From Nocardioides cavernaquae (GTDB taxonomy: Bacteria > Actinomycetota > Actinomycetes > Propionibacteriales > Nocardioidaceae): a DNA stretch of 64,000 bases. The position numbers and the translations under genes were made by a program. Numbering within the stretch: the first letter of the stretch is position 1; each line of letters starts with the position of its first letter. The stretch lies in NCBI RefSeq assembly GCF_003600895.1, contig NZ_QYRP01000002.1:1178001-1242000 (forward strand), given 5' to 3'. Below are positions 18,388 to 30,146 of the stretch, in pieces. The notes below the pieces were generated by a model. The model had not been told where the DNA came from and did not search any database. It saw only the letters and a list, made by a program, of their open reading frames with translations.

Positions 18388-20511
18388 GTGTCGGAGAACG
18401 ACAAGGTCGAGACGTCCCCCGAGGCCGTTGGGACCAGCCCGACGCTCACCCCGAGCACCCAGGTCACCGCTGACTATGACGCGTCGGCCATCCAGGTCCT
18501 CGAAGGCCTCGAGGCGGTCCGCAAGCGCCCCGGCATGTACATCGGCTCGACCGGTGTCCGCGGTCTGCACCACCTGATCTGGGAGATCGTGGACAACGCG
18601 GTCGACGAGTCGCTCGCCGGTCACTGCGACAAGATCCTGGTGACGCTCAACGCCGACGGTTCCGTCAGCGTCGAGGACAACGGTCGCGGCATCCCGACCG
18701 ACACCGCTCCCGGGCAGGATGTGCCGGCGGCGACCCTCGCGCTCACCGTCCTCCACGCGGGCGGCAAGTTCGGTGGCGGCGGCTACAAGGTCTCCGGTGG
18801 CCTGCACGGCGTCGGCTCGTCCGTCGTCAACGCGCTGTCGACCTCGCTGCGCCTCGAGATCAAGAACCGTGGCCGCGTGTGGGAGCAGGACTTCTCCTCC
18901 GGCGTCCCTGACTACCCGCTGCGCGAGCTGCGCGTCCTCGAGGACGGGGAGCGCACCGGCACCAAGGTGACCTGGTACGCCTCCGACGACATCTTCGAGA
19001 CGACCGAGTACAACCTGGAGACGATCTCCAACCGCTTCCGCGAGATGGCGTTCCTCAACAAGGGCCTCCGCATCGTCCTGCGCGACGAGCGCCCCGAGGC
19101 AGAGTCCATCGTCGAGGCCATCGAGGACGACGCCGTCGCCCTGGGCGACACCGACGCCGAGCAGGCGACGCCGGACCAGCCGCACCGCGACGGTCACGCG
19201 CTCGAGCAGGTCTTCCACTACGAGCGTGGCCTGGCCGACTACGTCGACCACCTGAACAAGCGGAAGGCGACGCTCTCGCCGATCATCGCCTTCGAGGCCG
19301 AGACGTCGCAGGACGTCCCCAACCCGATGAGCCTCGAGATCGCGATGCAGTGGCAGGCCTCGTCGTACAACGAGTCGGTTCACACCTTCGCCAACACGAT
19401 CAACACCCCCGAGGGCGGGACGCACGAAGAGGGCTTCCGCGCGGCGCTCACCACGCTCGTCAACAAGTGGGGCGAGACGTGGGGCCTGATCAAGAAGAAG
19501 GAAGACCGCCTCACTGGTGACGACATCCGTGAGGGACTGACCGCGATCATCAGCCTCAAGATCGGCGAGCCGCAGTTCGAGGGCCAGACCAAGGCCAAGC
19601 TCGGCAACACCGAGGCAAAGGGCTTCACCCAGGGTGTCGTCAACGACCAGCTCGGTGCCTGGCTCGAGCAGAACCCGAGCGAGGGCAAGGAGATCCTGCG
19701 CAAGGCACAGGCCGCGGCGACCGCCCGCATCGCCGCCCGCAAGGCGCGCGACCTGGCCCGCAACCGCAAGGGCCTCCTCGGTGGCGGCGGCCTCCCGGGC
19801 AAGCTGTCCGACTGCCAGTCGACCAACCCCGCCGAGTGCGAGGTCTTCATCGTCGAGGGTGACTCCGCCGGTGGCTCGGCCCGCCAGGGTCGCGACCCGC
19901 GCATCCAGGCGATCCTCCCCATCCGCGGCAAGATCCTGAACGTCGAGAAGGCGCGCATCGACAAGGTGCTCGCCAACACCGAGGTCCAGGCGATCATCTC
20001 CGCGCTCGGCACCGGCGTGCACGAGGAGTTCAACCTCGAGAAGCTGCGCTACCACAAGGTCGTGCTGATGGCTGACGCCGACGTCGACGGCCACCACATC
20101 AACACCCTCCTGCTGACGCTGCTCTTCCGCTTCATGAAGCCGCTGATCGAGCACGGCTTCGTCTACATGGCGCAGCCGCCGCTCTACCGCTTGCGGTGGA
20201 ACAAGCCGGCCGAGCACGAGTTCGTCTACTCCGACTCCGAGCGCGACGCGCTCATGCGAGACGGACTGGCCCAGGGCAAGAAGCTCCCCAAGGAGAACCC
20301 GGTCCAGCGCTACAAGGGTCTCGGTGAGATGAACGCCGAGGAGCTGTGGGAGACCACGATGAACCCCGAGCAGCGCCTCATGCTCCAGGTGACCCTCGAC
20401 GACGCGGCGCAGGCGGACGAGATCTTCTCGACCCTCATGGGTGAGGACGTCGAGCAGCGACGCTCCTTCATCCAGCGCAACGCCAAGGACGTCCGATTCC
20501 TCGATATCTGA
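18388..20511 (+). CDS. gyrB: DNA gyrase subunit B
   Basis: ATPase subunit of DNA gyrase, which introduces negative supercoils with GyrA. 707 residues: GHKL ATPase ([44 protein letters not shown]), transducer, TOPRIM domain ([39 protein letters not shown]) and the C-terminal domain ([20 protein letters not shown]). GTG start, with GAGG upstream. Followed by gyrA 48 bases later. Confidence 0.98.
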   Translation: MSENDKVETSPEAVGTSPTLTPSTQVTADYDASAIQVLEGLEAVRKRPGMYIGSTGVRGLHHLIWEIVDNAVDESLAGHCDKILVTLNADGSVSVEDNGRGIPTDTAPGQDVPAATLALTVLHAGGKFGGGGYKVSGGLHGVGSSVVNALSTSLRLEIKNRGRVWEQDFSSGVPDYPLRELRVLEDGERTGTKVTWYASDDIFETTEYNLETISNRFREMAFLNKGLRIVLRDERPEAESIVEAIEDDAVALGDTDAEQATPDQPHRDGHALEQVFHYERGLADYVDHLNKRKATLSPIIAFEAETSQDVPNPMSLEIAMQWQASSYNESVHTFANTINTPEGGTHEEGFRAALTTLVNKWGETWGLIKKKEDRLTGDDIREGLTAIISLKIGEPQFEGQTKAKLGNTEAKGFTQGVVNDQLGAWLEQNPSEGKEILRKAQAAATARIAARKARDLARNRKGLLGGGGLPGKLSDCQSTNPAECEVFIVEGDSAGGSARQGRDPRIQAILPIRGKILNVEKARIDKVLANTEVQAIISALGTGVHEEFNLEKLRYHKVVLMADADVDGHHINTLLLTLLFRFMKPLIEHGFVYMAQPPLYRLRWNKPAEHEFVYSDSERDALMRDGLAQGKKLPKENPVQRYKGLGEMNAEELWETTMNPEQRLMLQVTLDDAAQADEIFSTLMGEDVEQRRSFIQRNAKDVRFLDI

Positions 20512-20559
20512 GTCTCTAACCCAGACCTTAGATACCGGTAGAACGAGAGAGATCGCACA

Positions 20560-23228
<2,669 letters not shown>

Positions 23229-23229
<1 letters not shown>

Positions 23230-23738
23230 TGACCGAGGCGCCGAAGCAGACGCTGGGCGAGCGCATCACCAGCGCCATCTCGGCGGCTGGTGACGAGATG
23301 CGAGCCAGCGCCAACCCGGAGTCGAAGAGCGCGGCCGAGGCGGCTGCCGTGACCTCGGGTCTGCGTCCGCGGCGTGCGCGCCTGCGCCTGACCCGGATCG
23401 ACCCGTGGACGGTCATGAAGACGTCGTTCCTGCTGTCGGTCGCCTTCGGCATCGTCACGGTGGTCGCGGTCTTCGTGGTCTGGATCGTGCTCGGCATGGC
23501 CGGCGTCTGGGACTCCATCAACGAGACCGTCGGCGGCGTGATGGGTGGCTCGTCCGCGAGCGGATTCGAGGTCGAGAACTACCTCGGCACCACGCGCGTG
23601 CTCGGGTTCACCATGCTGGTGTCGGTCGTCAACGTCGTCCTCATCACCGCCATCGCGACCCTGGTGGCCTTCCTCTACAACATGGCTGCGGCGCTGCTCG
23701 GCGGCATCGAGGTCACGTTGGCCGAGGACGAGCGCTGA
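23229..23738 (+). CDS. DUF3566 transmembrane protein
   Basis: 169-residue membrane protein of the DUF3566 family always found behind gyrA in actinobacteria. A cytoplasmic N-terminal half (LRPRRARLRLTRIDPWTVMKTSFLLSVAFGIV) leads into two TM helices (about 70-95 and 130-155) and the conserved NMAAALLGGIEVTLAED end. Function unknown. The ATG overlaps the gyrA stop by one base, so it is translationally coupled. Confidence 0.92.
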
Positions 23739-23818
23739 CCCGTTTTGGTAGTGGGGACCGCCCTCCGGTAATGTTCCCCCTCGGTTCACGACGGGATATT
23801 TCTTGTCGTGACTGGCCC

Positions 23819-23892
23819 GCGCCTATAGCTCAGACGGTTAGAGCACCACACTGATAATGTGGGGGTCGGAGGTTCAAGTCCTCCTAGGCGCA
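23819..23892 (+). tRNA. tRNA-Ile (GAT)
   Basis: 74-nt cloverleaf: acceptor GCGCCTA/TAGGCGC, anticodon stem CCACA/TGTGG around loop CTGATAA (anticodon GAT), T arm GGAGG-TTCAAGT-CCTCC, discriminator A. CCA is not encoded. Usual position behind gyrA. Confidence 0.97.
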
Positions 23893-23898
23893 CCGAAA

Positions 23899-23927
23899 GA
23901 ACGGCCCCGCATCACGCGGGGCCGTTC
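23899..23927 (+). terminator. hairpin terminator after tRNA-Ile
   Basis: 12-bp perfect stem GAACGGCCCCGC / GCGGGGCCGTTC with a 5-base loop, six bases after the tRNA. Confidence 0.8.
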
Positions 23928-23981
23928 GGCATTTCGGGGTGGATTGGTGAGGGGTCGTCGGTGCTTGATAACCTCCGCATC

Positions 23982-24098
23982 ATGAAGAAGATCCTGCTGG
24001 TCCTCCTTGCCGCTGCTGGTGCCGCGTTCGCCAAGAAGAAGATGGGCGAGTCCAAGAAGGAGCAGGCGCTCTGGGCGCAGGCCACCGACAACGTCTGA
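23982..24098 (+). CDS. DLW-39 family small protein
   Basis: 38-residue protein [30 protein letters not shown]: an N-terminal hydrophobic segment then a Lys-rich stretch and the family's DLW-like end (QALWAQATD). This tiny family lies between the two tRNAs behind gyrA in many actinobacteria. Function unknown. ATG chosen because the upstream frame extends into the terminator. Confidence 0.8.
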   Translation: MKKILLVLLAAAGAAFAKKKMGESKKEQALWAQATDNV

Positions 24099-24129
24099 TC
24101 TTCACCCGGGCCGGATCTCCGGCCAATCC

Positions 24130-24201
24130 GGGGCCTTGGCGCAATTGGTAGCGCACCTGCTTTGCAAGCAGGGGTTAGGGGTTCGAGTCCCCTAGGCTCC
24201 A
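24130..24201 (+). tRNA. tRNA-Ala (TGC), integration target
   Basis: 72-nt cloverleaf: acceptor GGGGCCT/AGGCTCC (one G-T pair), anticodon arm CCTGC-TTTGCAA-GCAGG (anticodon TGC), T loop GTTCGAG, discriminator A, no encoded CCA. Its 3' half is repeated at 37558-37601, so the gene serves as attachment site for the adjacent integrase and is reconstituted by the inserted DNA. Confidence 0.97.
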
Positions 24202-24202
24202 C
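24160..24202. other. attL (inside tRNA-Ala)
   Basis: 43 bases from the anticodon loop to just past the discriminator base, repeated with one extra G at the right end of the element. This copy is the functional tRNA. Confidence 0.9.
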
Positions 24203-24209
24203 CGCTGGT

Positions 24210-24244
24210 GAGAGGCCCTTTTCCCGTGTGGAAGAGGGCCTCTC
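24210..24244 (+). terminator. element-borne hairpin behind tRNA-Ala
   Basis: 10-bp stem GAGAGGCCCT / AGGGCCTCTC with a 15-base loop, eight bases after the tRNA. The element may supply this as a replacement for the native tRNA terminator, which now lies beyond attR. No clear T tract. Confidence 0.5.
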
Positions 24245-24252
24245 TCCACGTC

Positions 24253-24275
24253 CTGCAGCAGCAAACTGCAGCAAC
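24253..24275. repeat. candidate integrase arm site, left
   Basis: 23 bases containing CTGCAGCA twice; 21 of 23 positions match a segment at 37452-37474 near attR, in the same orientation. It lies between attL and the integrase stop codon. Reading it as an arm-type integrase site is inference. Confidence 0.4.
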
Positions 24276-24279
24276 CCGG

Positions 24280-25500
24280 TCACTGTTCGCCCCCTGCCAG
24301 CCGTGATCCGAGCTGCGCGAGCGCGTCCCGAGTGCTCTGGGAAGTGACCTGGCTGTAGATGTCCATCGTCACCGCGATCTGGCTGTGGCGAAGGATCGTC
24401 ATCGCGACCCGTGGGTGCACGCCGAGCTCGACGAGAAGCGACGCGCAGGTACGCCGCGTCGAGTGGACCGAGACCACAGGGACCCCGGCGGCCTCCGCGC
24501 GCTCCTTGAACTTGCGGTGGAAGTTTCGCGGGTCCAGCGGAAGCCCGAAGCGCGTCGTCAGGACGAGGCCCGACTTGTGCCATGCCTCGCCGGCGCGAAG
24601 TCGCGAAACCTTTTCCAGCGTCTGGTGTGACTTCAGGGCATCGAGTGCGATGTCAGGTAGGGGAAGTGCGGCATCCGAGGCGGAGGTCTTCGTCCTGCGA
24701 CGGATCAGTTGGCCATCGACCCGTTGAAGTTGCCACTCGATCCTTGCCTCCCGGCCGTCTAGGTCGACGTCCTCCCACGCGAGGCCCAGGAGTTCGCCGC
24801 GGCGCAGGCCGAGGACAAGCATGAGGACGTAGCCGGCGTGCAGCGGATCGCCCGCGCTCCGCGACGATTCGAGGAACTTACGGGCATCGTCGACGCTCCA
24901 GACCGTGCGCGACTTCTTCCGTGGCACGGGGACTCTGACAAGAGCAGCCACGTTCCTCGACACGAGCTCGTCGCGCATCGCCTGGGTGAGCGCACCACGG
25001 AGGACCATCCACGCCTGATGAACGGTCCACTCCGCAGCCACCTGACCGCAGCACTTCCCCAGCTCGCAGCATCGCGGCTTCTCCCTCGCGGCGTCCTTCG
25101 CCTGGGCGCAGCACTGGCACCGTGTGCGAAGTGCATTGACCCACGTCTGGACATCGCGGACGGTCAGTCGGTCTAGCCGCTTCTTCCCCAGGTCCTGAAC
25201 GATGTAGCGCCGACAAAACAGGTCGTAGTTCGACGCCGTCGACGGTGCCAGGCTCGGGCGGACCACCTCGGTCAGCCAGCCGTCCAGGTATGACTCGAGA
25301 GTCGGGAACTTGGTGTTGACTGGGCCGCGGGCCGCCGCAGATCGAATCGCCTGTAGCTTGTCGACAACCTCGGGCCTCGACTTCGCGCTGACGTACTTCC
25401 GTTGCCGCCGGCCGGACGGCGTCGTCACCCAGACATAGCCACGGAAGCCGTGCTCGTAGGGGTAGATCGAGCCCTCGCCGTTGAGCCGCTTGCGGGCCAT
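24280..25500 (-). CDS. site-specific tyrosine integrase
   Basis: Catalyses integration into and excision from tRNA-Ala. About 406 residues: N-terminal arm-binding domain, SAM-like core-binding domain (TFPTLESYLDGWLTEVVRPSL..), and catalytic domain with Arg in LGLRRGELLGLAWED, HSTRRTCASLLVE (His-x-x-Arg), LRHSQ (His) and nucleophile Tyr in TMDIYSQVT. A Cys-rich insert (CQCCAQAKD..KPRCCELGKCCG) in the core-binding domain is common in actinobacterial AICE integrases. Start MARKRLNGEGS overlaps the excisionase stop codon, indicating coupling. Confidence 0.95.
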   Translation of the reverse strand: MARKRLNGEGSIYPYEHGFRGYVWVTTPSGRRQRKYVSAKSRPEVVDKLQAIRSAAARGPVNTKFPTLESYLDGWLTEVVRPSLAPSTASNYDLFCRRYIVQDLGKKRLDRLTVRDVQTWVNALRTRCQCCAQAKDAAREKPRCCELGKCCGQVAAEWTVHQAWMVLRGALTQAMRDELVSRNVAALVRVPVPRKKSRTVWSVDDARKFLESSRSAGDPLHAGYVLMLVLGLRRGELLGLAWEDVDLDGREARIEWQLQRVDGQLIRRRTKTSASDAALPLPDIALDALKSHQTLEKVSRLRAGEAWHKSGLVLTTRFGLPLDPRNFHRKFKERAEAAGVPVVSVHSTRRTCASLLVELGVHPRVAMTILRHSQIAVTMDIYSQVTSQSTRDALAQLGSRLAGGEQ

Positions 25501-25703
25501 CACGCGTCCTCGCCTTCGGCAGCGCGTCGGGCGACGTACTCGTCGACCCATTCCGGAAGGATCCGTCGCGAACGCCCATCCTTCAGGGAACGCAGGTCCC
25601 CCTGCAGGATCAGCATCCTGACCTTGGACTCGCCGTAGCCGAGCATCACCGCGACTTCCGCCACCGAGTGCCAGCGCGGGCGAAGGGAAACTGCCTCACT
25701 CAT
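25500..25703 (-). CDS. excisionase (helix-turn-helix, Xis)
   Basis: 67-residue HTH_17/MerR-like DNA-binding protein (HSVAEVAVMLGYGESKVRMLILQGDLRSLKDGRSRRILPEWVDEYV), the typical excisionase fold next to AICE integrases. It likely directs integrase towards excision. Stop overlaps the integrase ATG. The 198-base gap to rep contains a consensus DnaA box (25884-25892) and AT-poor inverted stretches but no gene. Confidence 0.88.
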   Translation of the reverse strand: MSEAVSLRPRWHSVAEVAVMLGYGESKVRMLILQGDLRSLKDGRSRRILPEWVDEYVARRAAEGEDA

Positions 25704-25901
25704 GGTTCCTCCCGAGAGATGTGTGGGTGGCTCGCGGCCGCCCGCCGTTGGATTGTTCGGTCTCCGTCCTGCCCGTCAAGGGCTTCGTCACTTCGTGATT
25801 CGCTCCGCTCACCCCTGACAGCCAGGACGGAGACCTTGCTGGCTGGCTATCGGGCGGCCGCGGGGTTGTGGTTGCCGAACGGGTTGTCCACAGGCCCGGG
25901 G

Positions 25902-27413
25902 TCACGCAGCCGGGCCGGCGCGGATCGCCTCCTTTGCGGCCTCGTACTGCTCACGCCACGCGCGTCGTTGCCTGATCGACTGAGCGATGGTCGCGGCGTA
26001 ATTCCGTTCTTCTACCGGGATGTCTTCCCAGACGAACCGCGGCAGGCCGTCGTCGGCGATCACGTCAGGTGCGAGCCGACGAGCCTCGGGCGCTTCGATC
26101 CCTGCCTCTTCGAGCACAGCCCGCACAACAGCGGAGCGGTCGGCCTTGTGGTCGGCGAGCGTCTTGCCGGTCCAGTGCCGCGAGACCAGCACTCTCCGGC
26201 CCCCGAGGCCGAGGTGTTCGCGATCGTGCGCCTTCGAGTCGCATTGGCCCGGGACCAGTCCGGGCGCGGGGTCCTTGGGCGTGACGCCGTAGCGCAGCCA
26301 GTTGGCGCAGGTCTCGGAGCACGGCAGCCATCGAACCTGGGCATGGAGCCGGTCGATGTGCGCCTCGTACGCCGGATCGGGTGCTTCCTCGTCGGCGTAC
26401 GTTTCGGCGACTGACTTGGTGAGGTACTTGCACAGGTAGGACACCGCGCGGCGGGTTTCCTCGCTGTCGCCGACGATGCCCTTGATGTCGACCTGGGCAC
26501 CGAAGCGCATCACATGCGACGGCGCTTCCGACTCGGCTTCCTCAAGCGCCTGTTCCCAGCTCGGGAGCAGTGCCCTTGACGCGGGGTCGTAGTAGCTGCG
26601 CGATTCGGGGTCCCAGATCGGGAGAACGCGGTCGAAGACCACGCGGTCGGTTGGTGGCCACCAGAGCGCGAAGTACGTCGCCGCAGTGACCTGGCGCAGG
26701 GTCTGGCGAGGGATGGCACCGCGCAACGCAGTGTGCAAATGGGGAGCCAGCCGCTTCTGTGGTTCGACGGTCGCGAAGTACTGCACCTTGTAGCCGGCGC
26801 AACGCCGTAGGTTCTGCCACCAGCGGTCAACCAGCCGCGGGAACAACATCGCGTCGAGGGCGGCGCGGCGGTAGTCGTACCGGGATGGATCGATCGGGAC
26901 ACCGATCCCGGACCGGATGCGCCCGTAGCTGGGCAGGGTGAGGGTGATGAACATCGACGGCCGGAACGTCACCCCCGTTCGAGGATCGGTGAAGGTGCGC
27001 CCGAGGGTCGTGTACTCGGGCTGAACCTTCGGGAGATCCGAGAATCCATCGAGGCGCCGCGTCGACCGGACCCGACGATCACAATTCGGCTCCTGCTCAT
27101 CCGGTTCCTCGTCATCCTCGTCAAGGTCCGGCGGGTCCTCGAGATCGTCGTCGGGGAGCGGGTCGTCGACTAGGTGCCACCCCTCGCGGCATTGCTGCAT
27201 TCGAAGCCGGCGGGCCTTGTCAGCGCAGGCCGGGCAGACCGAGGCGCGGGTGGATCCGCACGGGATCGGGACCGAGGTGACCTGGCCGGTGAGCCGATCC
27301 GTGACCTTCCGGAGCAGCGGGCGCCGGCAAACTCCGACATGGTCTGCGCCGGCCTGCACCATCGAGGTCGTGATTGGCTCGGCTGTCGCGGTCAGCATCG
27401 GAGACCGGCGCAT
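25902..27413 (-). CDS. RepSA-like replication initiator
   Basis: About 503 residues. Expected to start rolling-circle replication of the excised circle, as RepSA does in pSAM2. A zinc-ribbon-like cluster (CGSTRASVCPACADKARRLRMQQC) precedes the replication domain, in which YFATVEPQKRLAPHLHTALRGAIPR carries a His-x-His motif of HUH type and FITLTLPSYGRI the preceding strand. Acidic low-complexity segment around residues 95-120 (PDDDLEDPPDLDEDDEEPDE). ATG at 27413 overlaps the WhiB-like stop; a GTG four codons earlier is possible. Confidence 0.85.
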   Translation of the reverse strand: MRRSPMLTATAEPITTSMVQAGADHVGVCRRPLLRKVTDRLTGQVTSVPIPCGSTRASVCPACADKARRLRMQQCREGWHLVDDPLPDDDLEDPPDLDEDDEEPDEQEPNCDRRVRSTRRLDGFSDLPKVQPEYTTLGRTFTDPRTGVTFRPSMFITLTLPSYGRIRSGIGVPIDPSRYDYRRAALDAMLFPRLVDRWWQNLRRCAGYKVQYFATVEPQKRLAPHLHTALRGAIPRQTLRQVTAATYFALWWPPTDRVVFDRVLPIWDPESRSYYDPASRALLPSWEQALEEAESEAPSHVMRFGAQVDIKGIVGDSEETRRAVSYLCKYLTKSVAETYADEEAPDPAYEAHIDRLHAQVRWLPCSETCANWLRYGVTPKDPAPGLVPGQCDSKAHDREHLGLGGRRVLVSRHWTGKTLADHKADRSAVVRAVLEEAGIEAPEARRLAPDVIADDGLPRFVWEDIPVEERNYAATIAQSIRQRRAWREQYEAAKEAIRAGPAA

Positions 27414-27697
27414 CAGGCCGCCCACCCGTCGTCGCCCACGTGGAAGTCGTCCACCTGGAGATGGTGGCGACTCTCACCGGCCCAGAACCCCGCCGTGATG
27501 TGCGCTTGATCCGCGAAGGTCTCGCACGAAGCTCGGACCGGGCACCCGGCGCAAGCCTCTGCCATCAGGTCGAGCAGGATGTCCGGCACGCGCCGCGGGT
27601 TCTCGATCCACGGGAGCCCCGGCATATGAACGCACGCGGCATCAGCCATCCAGTCGGTTCGGAGCCGGGGTGCCCGAACCCGGGGCGCCCGGCTCAT
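27413..27697 (-). CDS. WhiB-family iron-sulfur regulator
   Basis: 94 residues. The WhiB Cys pattern is complete: Cys in DAACVHMP, then CAGCPVRASC (C-x2-C-x5-C), followed by the GFWAGE variant of the G-[IV]-W-G-G turn. Such proteins bind a 4Fe-4S cluster and usually contact the principal sigma factor. It sits inside the element, overlapping traSA by 4 bases upstream and rep by 3 downstream, so it should be made with the transfer/replication genes. A role in timing of excision or replication is inference. Confidence 0.88.
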   Translation of the reverse strand: MSRAPRVRAPRLRTDWMADAACVHMPGLPWIENPRRVPDILLDLMAEACAGCPVRASCETFADQAHITAGFWAGESRHHLQVDDFHVGDDGWAA

Positions 27698-29178
27698 GAT
27701 GCACCTCCACCCACCGGGTCTTTGACCAGACGAATCGACTCGCGGTCAGAGCGCGGAGTGCGGGGCTTGCGCGCCCGGGGAGCAGCCGCCTCTCCGAACT
27801 CGGCATTGAGCGGATCGGTGGTGCGTGGTGGCGCGACATCGATGCGAACATCGGTCCGATATCGGGTCGCCAGGTCCCGGATCAGGTCGTCGGGCCAGTA
27901 GTCCGCCCGCACGCGATCGGCGGCGCCCGTGTCATCGACGACCCAGGCAGTGCCGGGGAAGGTCGGCGAGATCCGGTGGGCCGGAGCGACCCGGGTCATG
28001 CCGTCACCGAGCACCATGACCGTTTCGTCGCCGGAGCGAAGGCGAAGCGCGACGGTCTGGGTGAACAGTCCGCGCATGGTGACTACGTCCTTGCGGGGGT
28101 CCTGTACACACGCCACCACGACGACCCCAAGGGCACGCCCTTGGGTCAGGATCTCCGACAGCAGGCGCTCAGCGTCGCGGCGGATCGATGAATCGGCGTA
28201 CGCCGTGAGGGCTGCCAGCTCATCGATCACGAGGACATGCAGCGGATCCCCGACGACTGGCTGGTGCAGGCGAGTGGTTCCGGCCATCGCCGCGCCGCGT
28301 TCATCGATCACTGTCATGAGTGTCTTGAGCACCCCGAGCGCGTCGACGGGTGTGTACGCGTGGGCCGAGAACAGGCCGGATCCCATTGCTAGTTCGACAC
28401 CGCGTTTGAGGTCGACGCCCCAGAGCCGGACCACGTCGGCCCGGACTGCAGGAGCGAGGCCGCAGCAGATCCCCCAGAGGACCGAGCCCTTGCCGGCGCC
28501 CGAGCAGCCCGCGACGAGGGTGTGCCGACCGCGGATCGTGAGCGACCACTCGCCGCCGCCCTGGGCACGTCCGAGCCGGACTTGATCACACACGGCGCGG
28601 GGTTCCGGCTCGACCGCTGTCGCATGCGTAGTAAGGGCGTCAGCCATGACGAGCTCGATGACCGTCGTGCAGCCGGACGCGCCCCCTGAGACCGGGCGGG
28701 TTCGGTATGCAACCGCGGCCAGCGTGGACGCGAGCCGGGGAGCGGCGTCGTCCAGATCCTCCGTCGTCTGGCCAGCACGAGCGCGGATCGTGACTTCCAG
28801 CAGGTGACCTCGCGTGCGGACCCGACGCAGCCGAGGAACCACAACCTGATGCTCAGTCACCCGCTTGCCATCGCGGCGCTTGACCACGGCCACGGAGCCA
28901 GACAGGCCACACGACGCGGCAAGGTCCTTCCAGCTGCGACGGACCCGACGACGCCATCGCCAGCGGCGCAACGGTCCGGAGCACCAACGCTCGTAGGACA
29001 CCGGTGAAGCCGCGTGCCAGAGAGTCGCGAGGAGGCCGGGGGCAAGGCCAGCGGCGAGGAATGGTGCCGCCGCGTTCGTCGAACCGAGGCCCAGAGCAAC
29101 GACGGCCAGGAACAGCCAGACTCCGACCCAGCGGCGATGACGACCGGCCCACCGGGCGAACCATGCCGGGGACCTCAT
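27694..29178 (-). CDS. FtsK/SpoIIIE-type DNA translocase (TraSA-like)
   Basis: 494 residues. Likely moves double-stranded DNA between mycelia/cells, the transfer mode of AICEs. Two N-terminal membrane segments (WVGVWLFLAVVALGL; AAPFLAAGLAPGLLATLW), then the ATPase domain with Walker A AGCSGAGKGSVLW and Walker B HVLVIDELAALTAY. Smaller than chromosomal FtsK and lacks the gamma domain. Overlaps the WhiB-like gene and the small upstream gene by a few bases, forming one operon. Confidence 0.9.
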   Translation of the reverse strand: MRSPAWFARWAGRHRRWVGVWLFLAVVALGLGSTNAAAPFLAAGLAPGLLATLWHAASPVSYERWCSGPLRRWRWRRRVRRSWKDLAASCGLSGSVAVVKRRDGKRVTEHQVVVPRLRRVRTRGHLLEVTIRARAGQTTEDLDDAAPRLASTLAAVAYRTRPVSGGASGCTTVIELVMADALTTHATAVEPEPRAVCDQVRLGRAQGGGEWSLTIRGRHTLVAGCSGAGKGSVLWGICCGLAPAVRADVVRLWGVDLKRGVELAMGSGLFSAHAYTPVDALGVLKTLMTVIDERGAAMAGTTRLHQPVVGDPLHVLVIDELAALTAYADSSIRRDAERLLSEILTQGRALGVVVVACVQDPRKDVVTMRGLFTQTVALRLRSGDETVMVLGDGMTRVAPAHRISPTFPGTAWVVDDTGAADRVRADYWPDDLIRDLATRYRTDVRIDVAPPRTTDPLNAEFGEAAAPRARKPRTPRSDRESIRLVKDPVGGGAS

Positions 29179-29381
29179 CAGAACCCACTCCCGTCGAGCA
29201 CCCTTACTGCGCGAGCAACGAGGTCGTGAGCGTCCTCGGTCGAGTTGATCGCCCGCTCAATCTCTTCGGTGAGGCGTTTCGAGACTGGGTCAACGAGTTT
29301 CAGGGCTGCGAACGCCCGATCGAGGCAGTCGTCGAGCAGCTTCTCGGCCCGGCTCAGGTCATCGAGCAGACGCGCGCTCAT
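29178..29381 (-). CDS. small helical hypothetical protein of the element
   Basis: 67 residues (MSARLLDDLSRAEKLLDDCL..VRVLDGSGF), predicted mostly helical with heptad-like Leu/Ala spacing. No family recognised. ATG overlaps the end of the next gene upstream and its stop overlaps traSA, so the tight operon supports it as real. Confidence 0.65.
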   Translation of the reverse strand: MSARLLDDLSRAEKLLDDCLDRAFAALKLVDPVSKRLTEEIERAINSTEDAHDLVARAVRVLDGSGF

Positions 29382-29599
29382 GACGTGCCGTTCCCGTCAT
29401 CGAATTCCATCGGGGCGAGGACGACTTCGGACAAGACATTGCCCATGAGGTTGTCTGCCGCCAGAGCCAGAGTGTTGGCACCGGCCTCAAGCCGACGATC
29501 GACGTGGGAGAGCAGCTCCGCAGCGTCAGTGAGCGCCTCAGCGGCAAAGTGGAGCCTGCCACTCGCACACAGGAAGCGGTCGTTTCGAAGACTCATCAT
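29378..29599 (-). CDS. small hypothetical protein of the element
   Basis: 73 residues (MMSLRNDRFLCASGRLHFAAEALTDAAELL..), helical, no recognised family. Overlaps both neighbours by 4 bases in the Pra-to-TraSA operon. Could be an accessory spread or control protein by position only. Confidence 0.65.
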   Translation of the reverse strand: MMSLRNDRFLCASGRLHFAAEALTDAAELLSHVDRRLEAGANTLALAADNLMGNVLSEVVLAPMEFDDGNGTS

Positions 29600-30015
29600 G
29601 CGACCGCCTTCGGCTCACCGCGGGAGGCACCCGGTGCCTGGACTCCGAGCGCGCGGAGAGACCATGTGAGACGGGCCCGAATGCCCGAGTCGTCGATCCA
29701 CGGGACCGCGATGATCCCGGTGAACTCGACCTGTGTGAACGGCGTGCCGGACTTGTTCTCCGGGGGAACCGGCTGCACCTTGGCGGCGACCTTCACCGAC
29801 ACCGCCTTGTCCTTCTTGCCGGCGTCCGGATCGGCGTCGAAGACGGACACGGTCCACAGCGGGAGGTTGGTCTCCTGGTCGATCGCTTGCGGCCGAGATC
29901 CGTCGGGGCGCGGGTTGGCGTTGAAGTCAGCCAGAGGCTCGAAGGCATCGACGATGTAGGCCCCGTGCGGGAAGACATCACGGTGGTTCATGGGGATTCG
30001 GCGCGGGATAGCCAT
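29596..30015 (-). CDS. Pra-like activator of replication, integration and excision
   Basis: 139 residues starting MAIPRRIPMNHRDVFPHGAYIV, with DQETNLPLWTVSVFDADPDAGKK, PPENKSGTPFTQVEFTG and SLRALGVQAP. This pattern matches the AICE family annotated as plasmid replication, integration and excision activator (Pra of pSAM2), recognised from memory of the family. First gene of the leftward operon that leads to rep, excisionase and integrase; its promoter region carries the GntR operator repeats. Confidence 0.65.
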   Translation of the reverse strand: MAIPRRIPMNHRDVFPHGAYIVDAFEPLADFNANPRPDGSRPQAIDQETNLPLWTVSVFDADPDAGKKDKAVSVKVAAKVQPVPPENKSGTPFTQVEFTGIIAVPWIDDSGIRARLTWSLRALGVQAPGASRGEPKAVA

Positions 30016-30029
30016 CTCAGTTCTCCTGT

Positions 30030-30123
30030 CTAGGTTGCCTAGCCAAATCGGCTAGTGAAACCACCATGCCTAGGTTGGCTAGTCAAGTCAAGAGTGACGA
30101 ACGAACTTTCCTAGGTTGGCTAG
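30030..30123. promoter_or_regulatory. repeated operators between pra and the GntR gene
   Basis: Three copies of CTAGGTTGSCTAG (30030-30042, 30070-30082, 30111-30123) at 40-41-base spacing, about four helical turns, in the divergent promoter region. A further inverted repeat CTAGCC-AAATC-GGCTAG spans 30039-30055. Likely binding sites for the adjacent GntR (KorSA-like) protein. Confidence 0.75.
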
Positions 30124-30146
30124 CGAAGTTGTGGGAGTCTGGGGGC

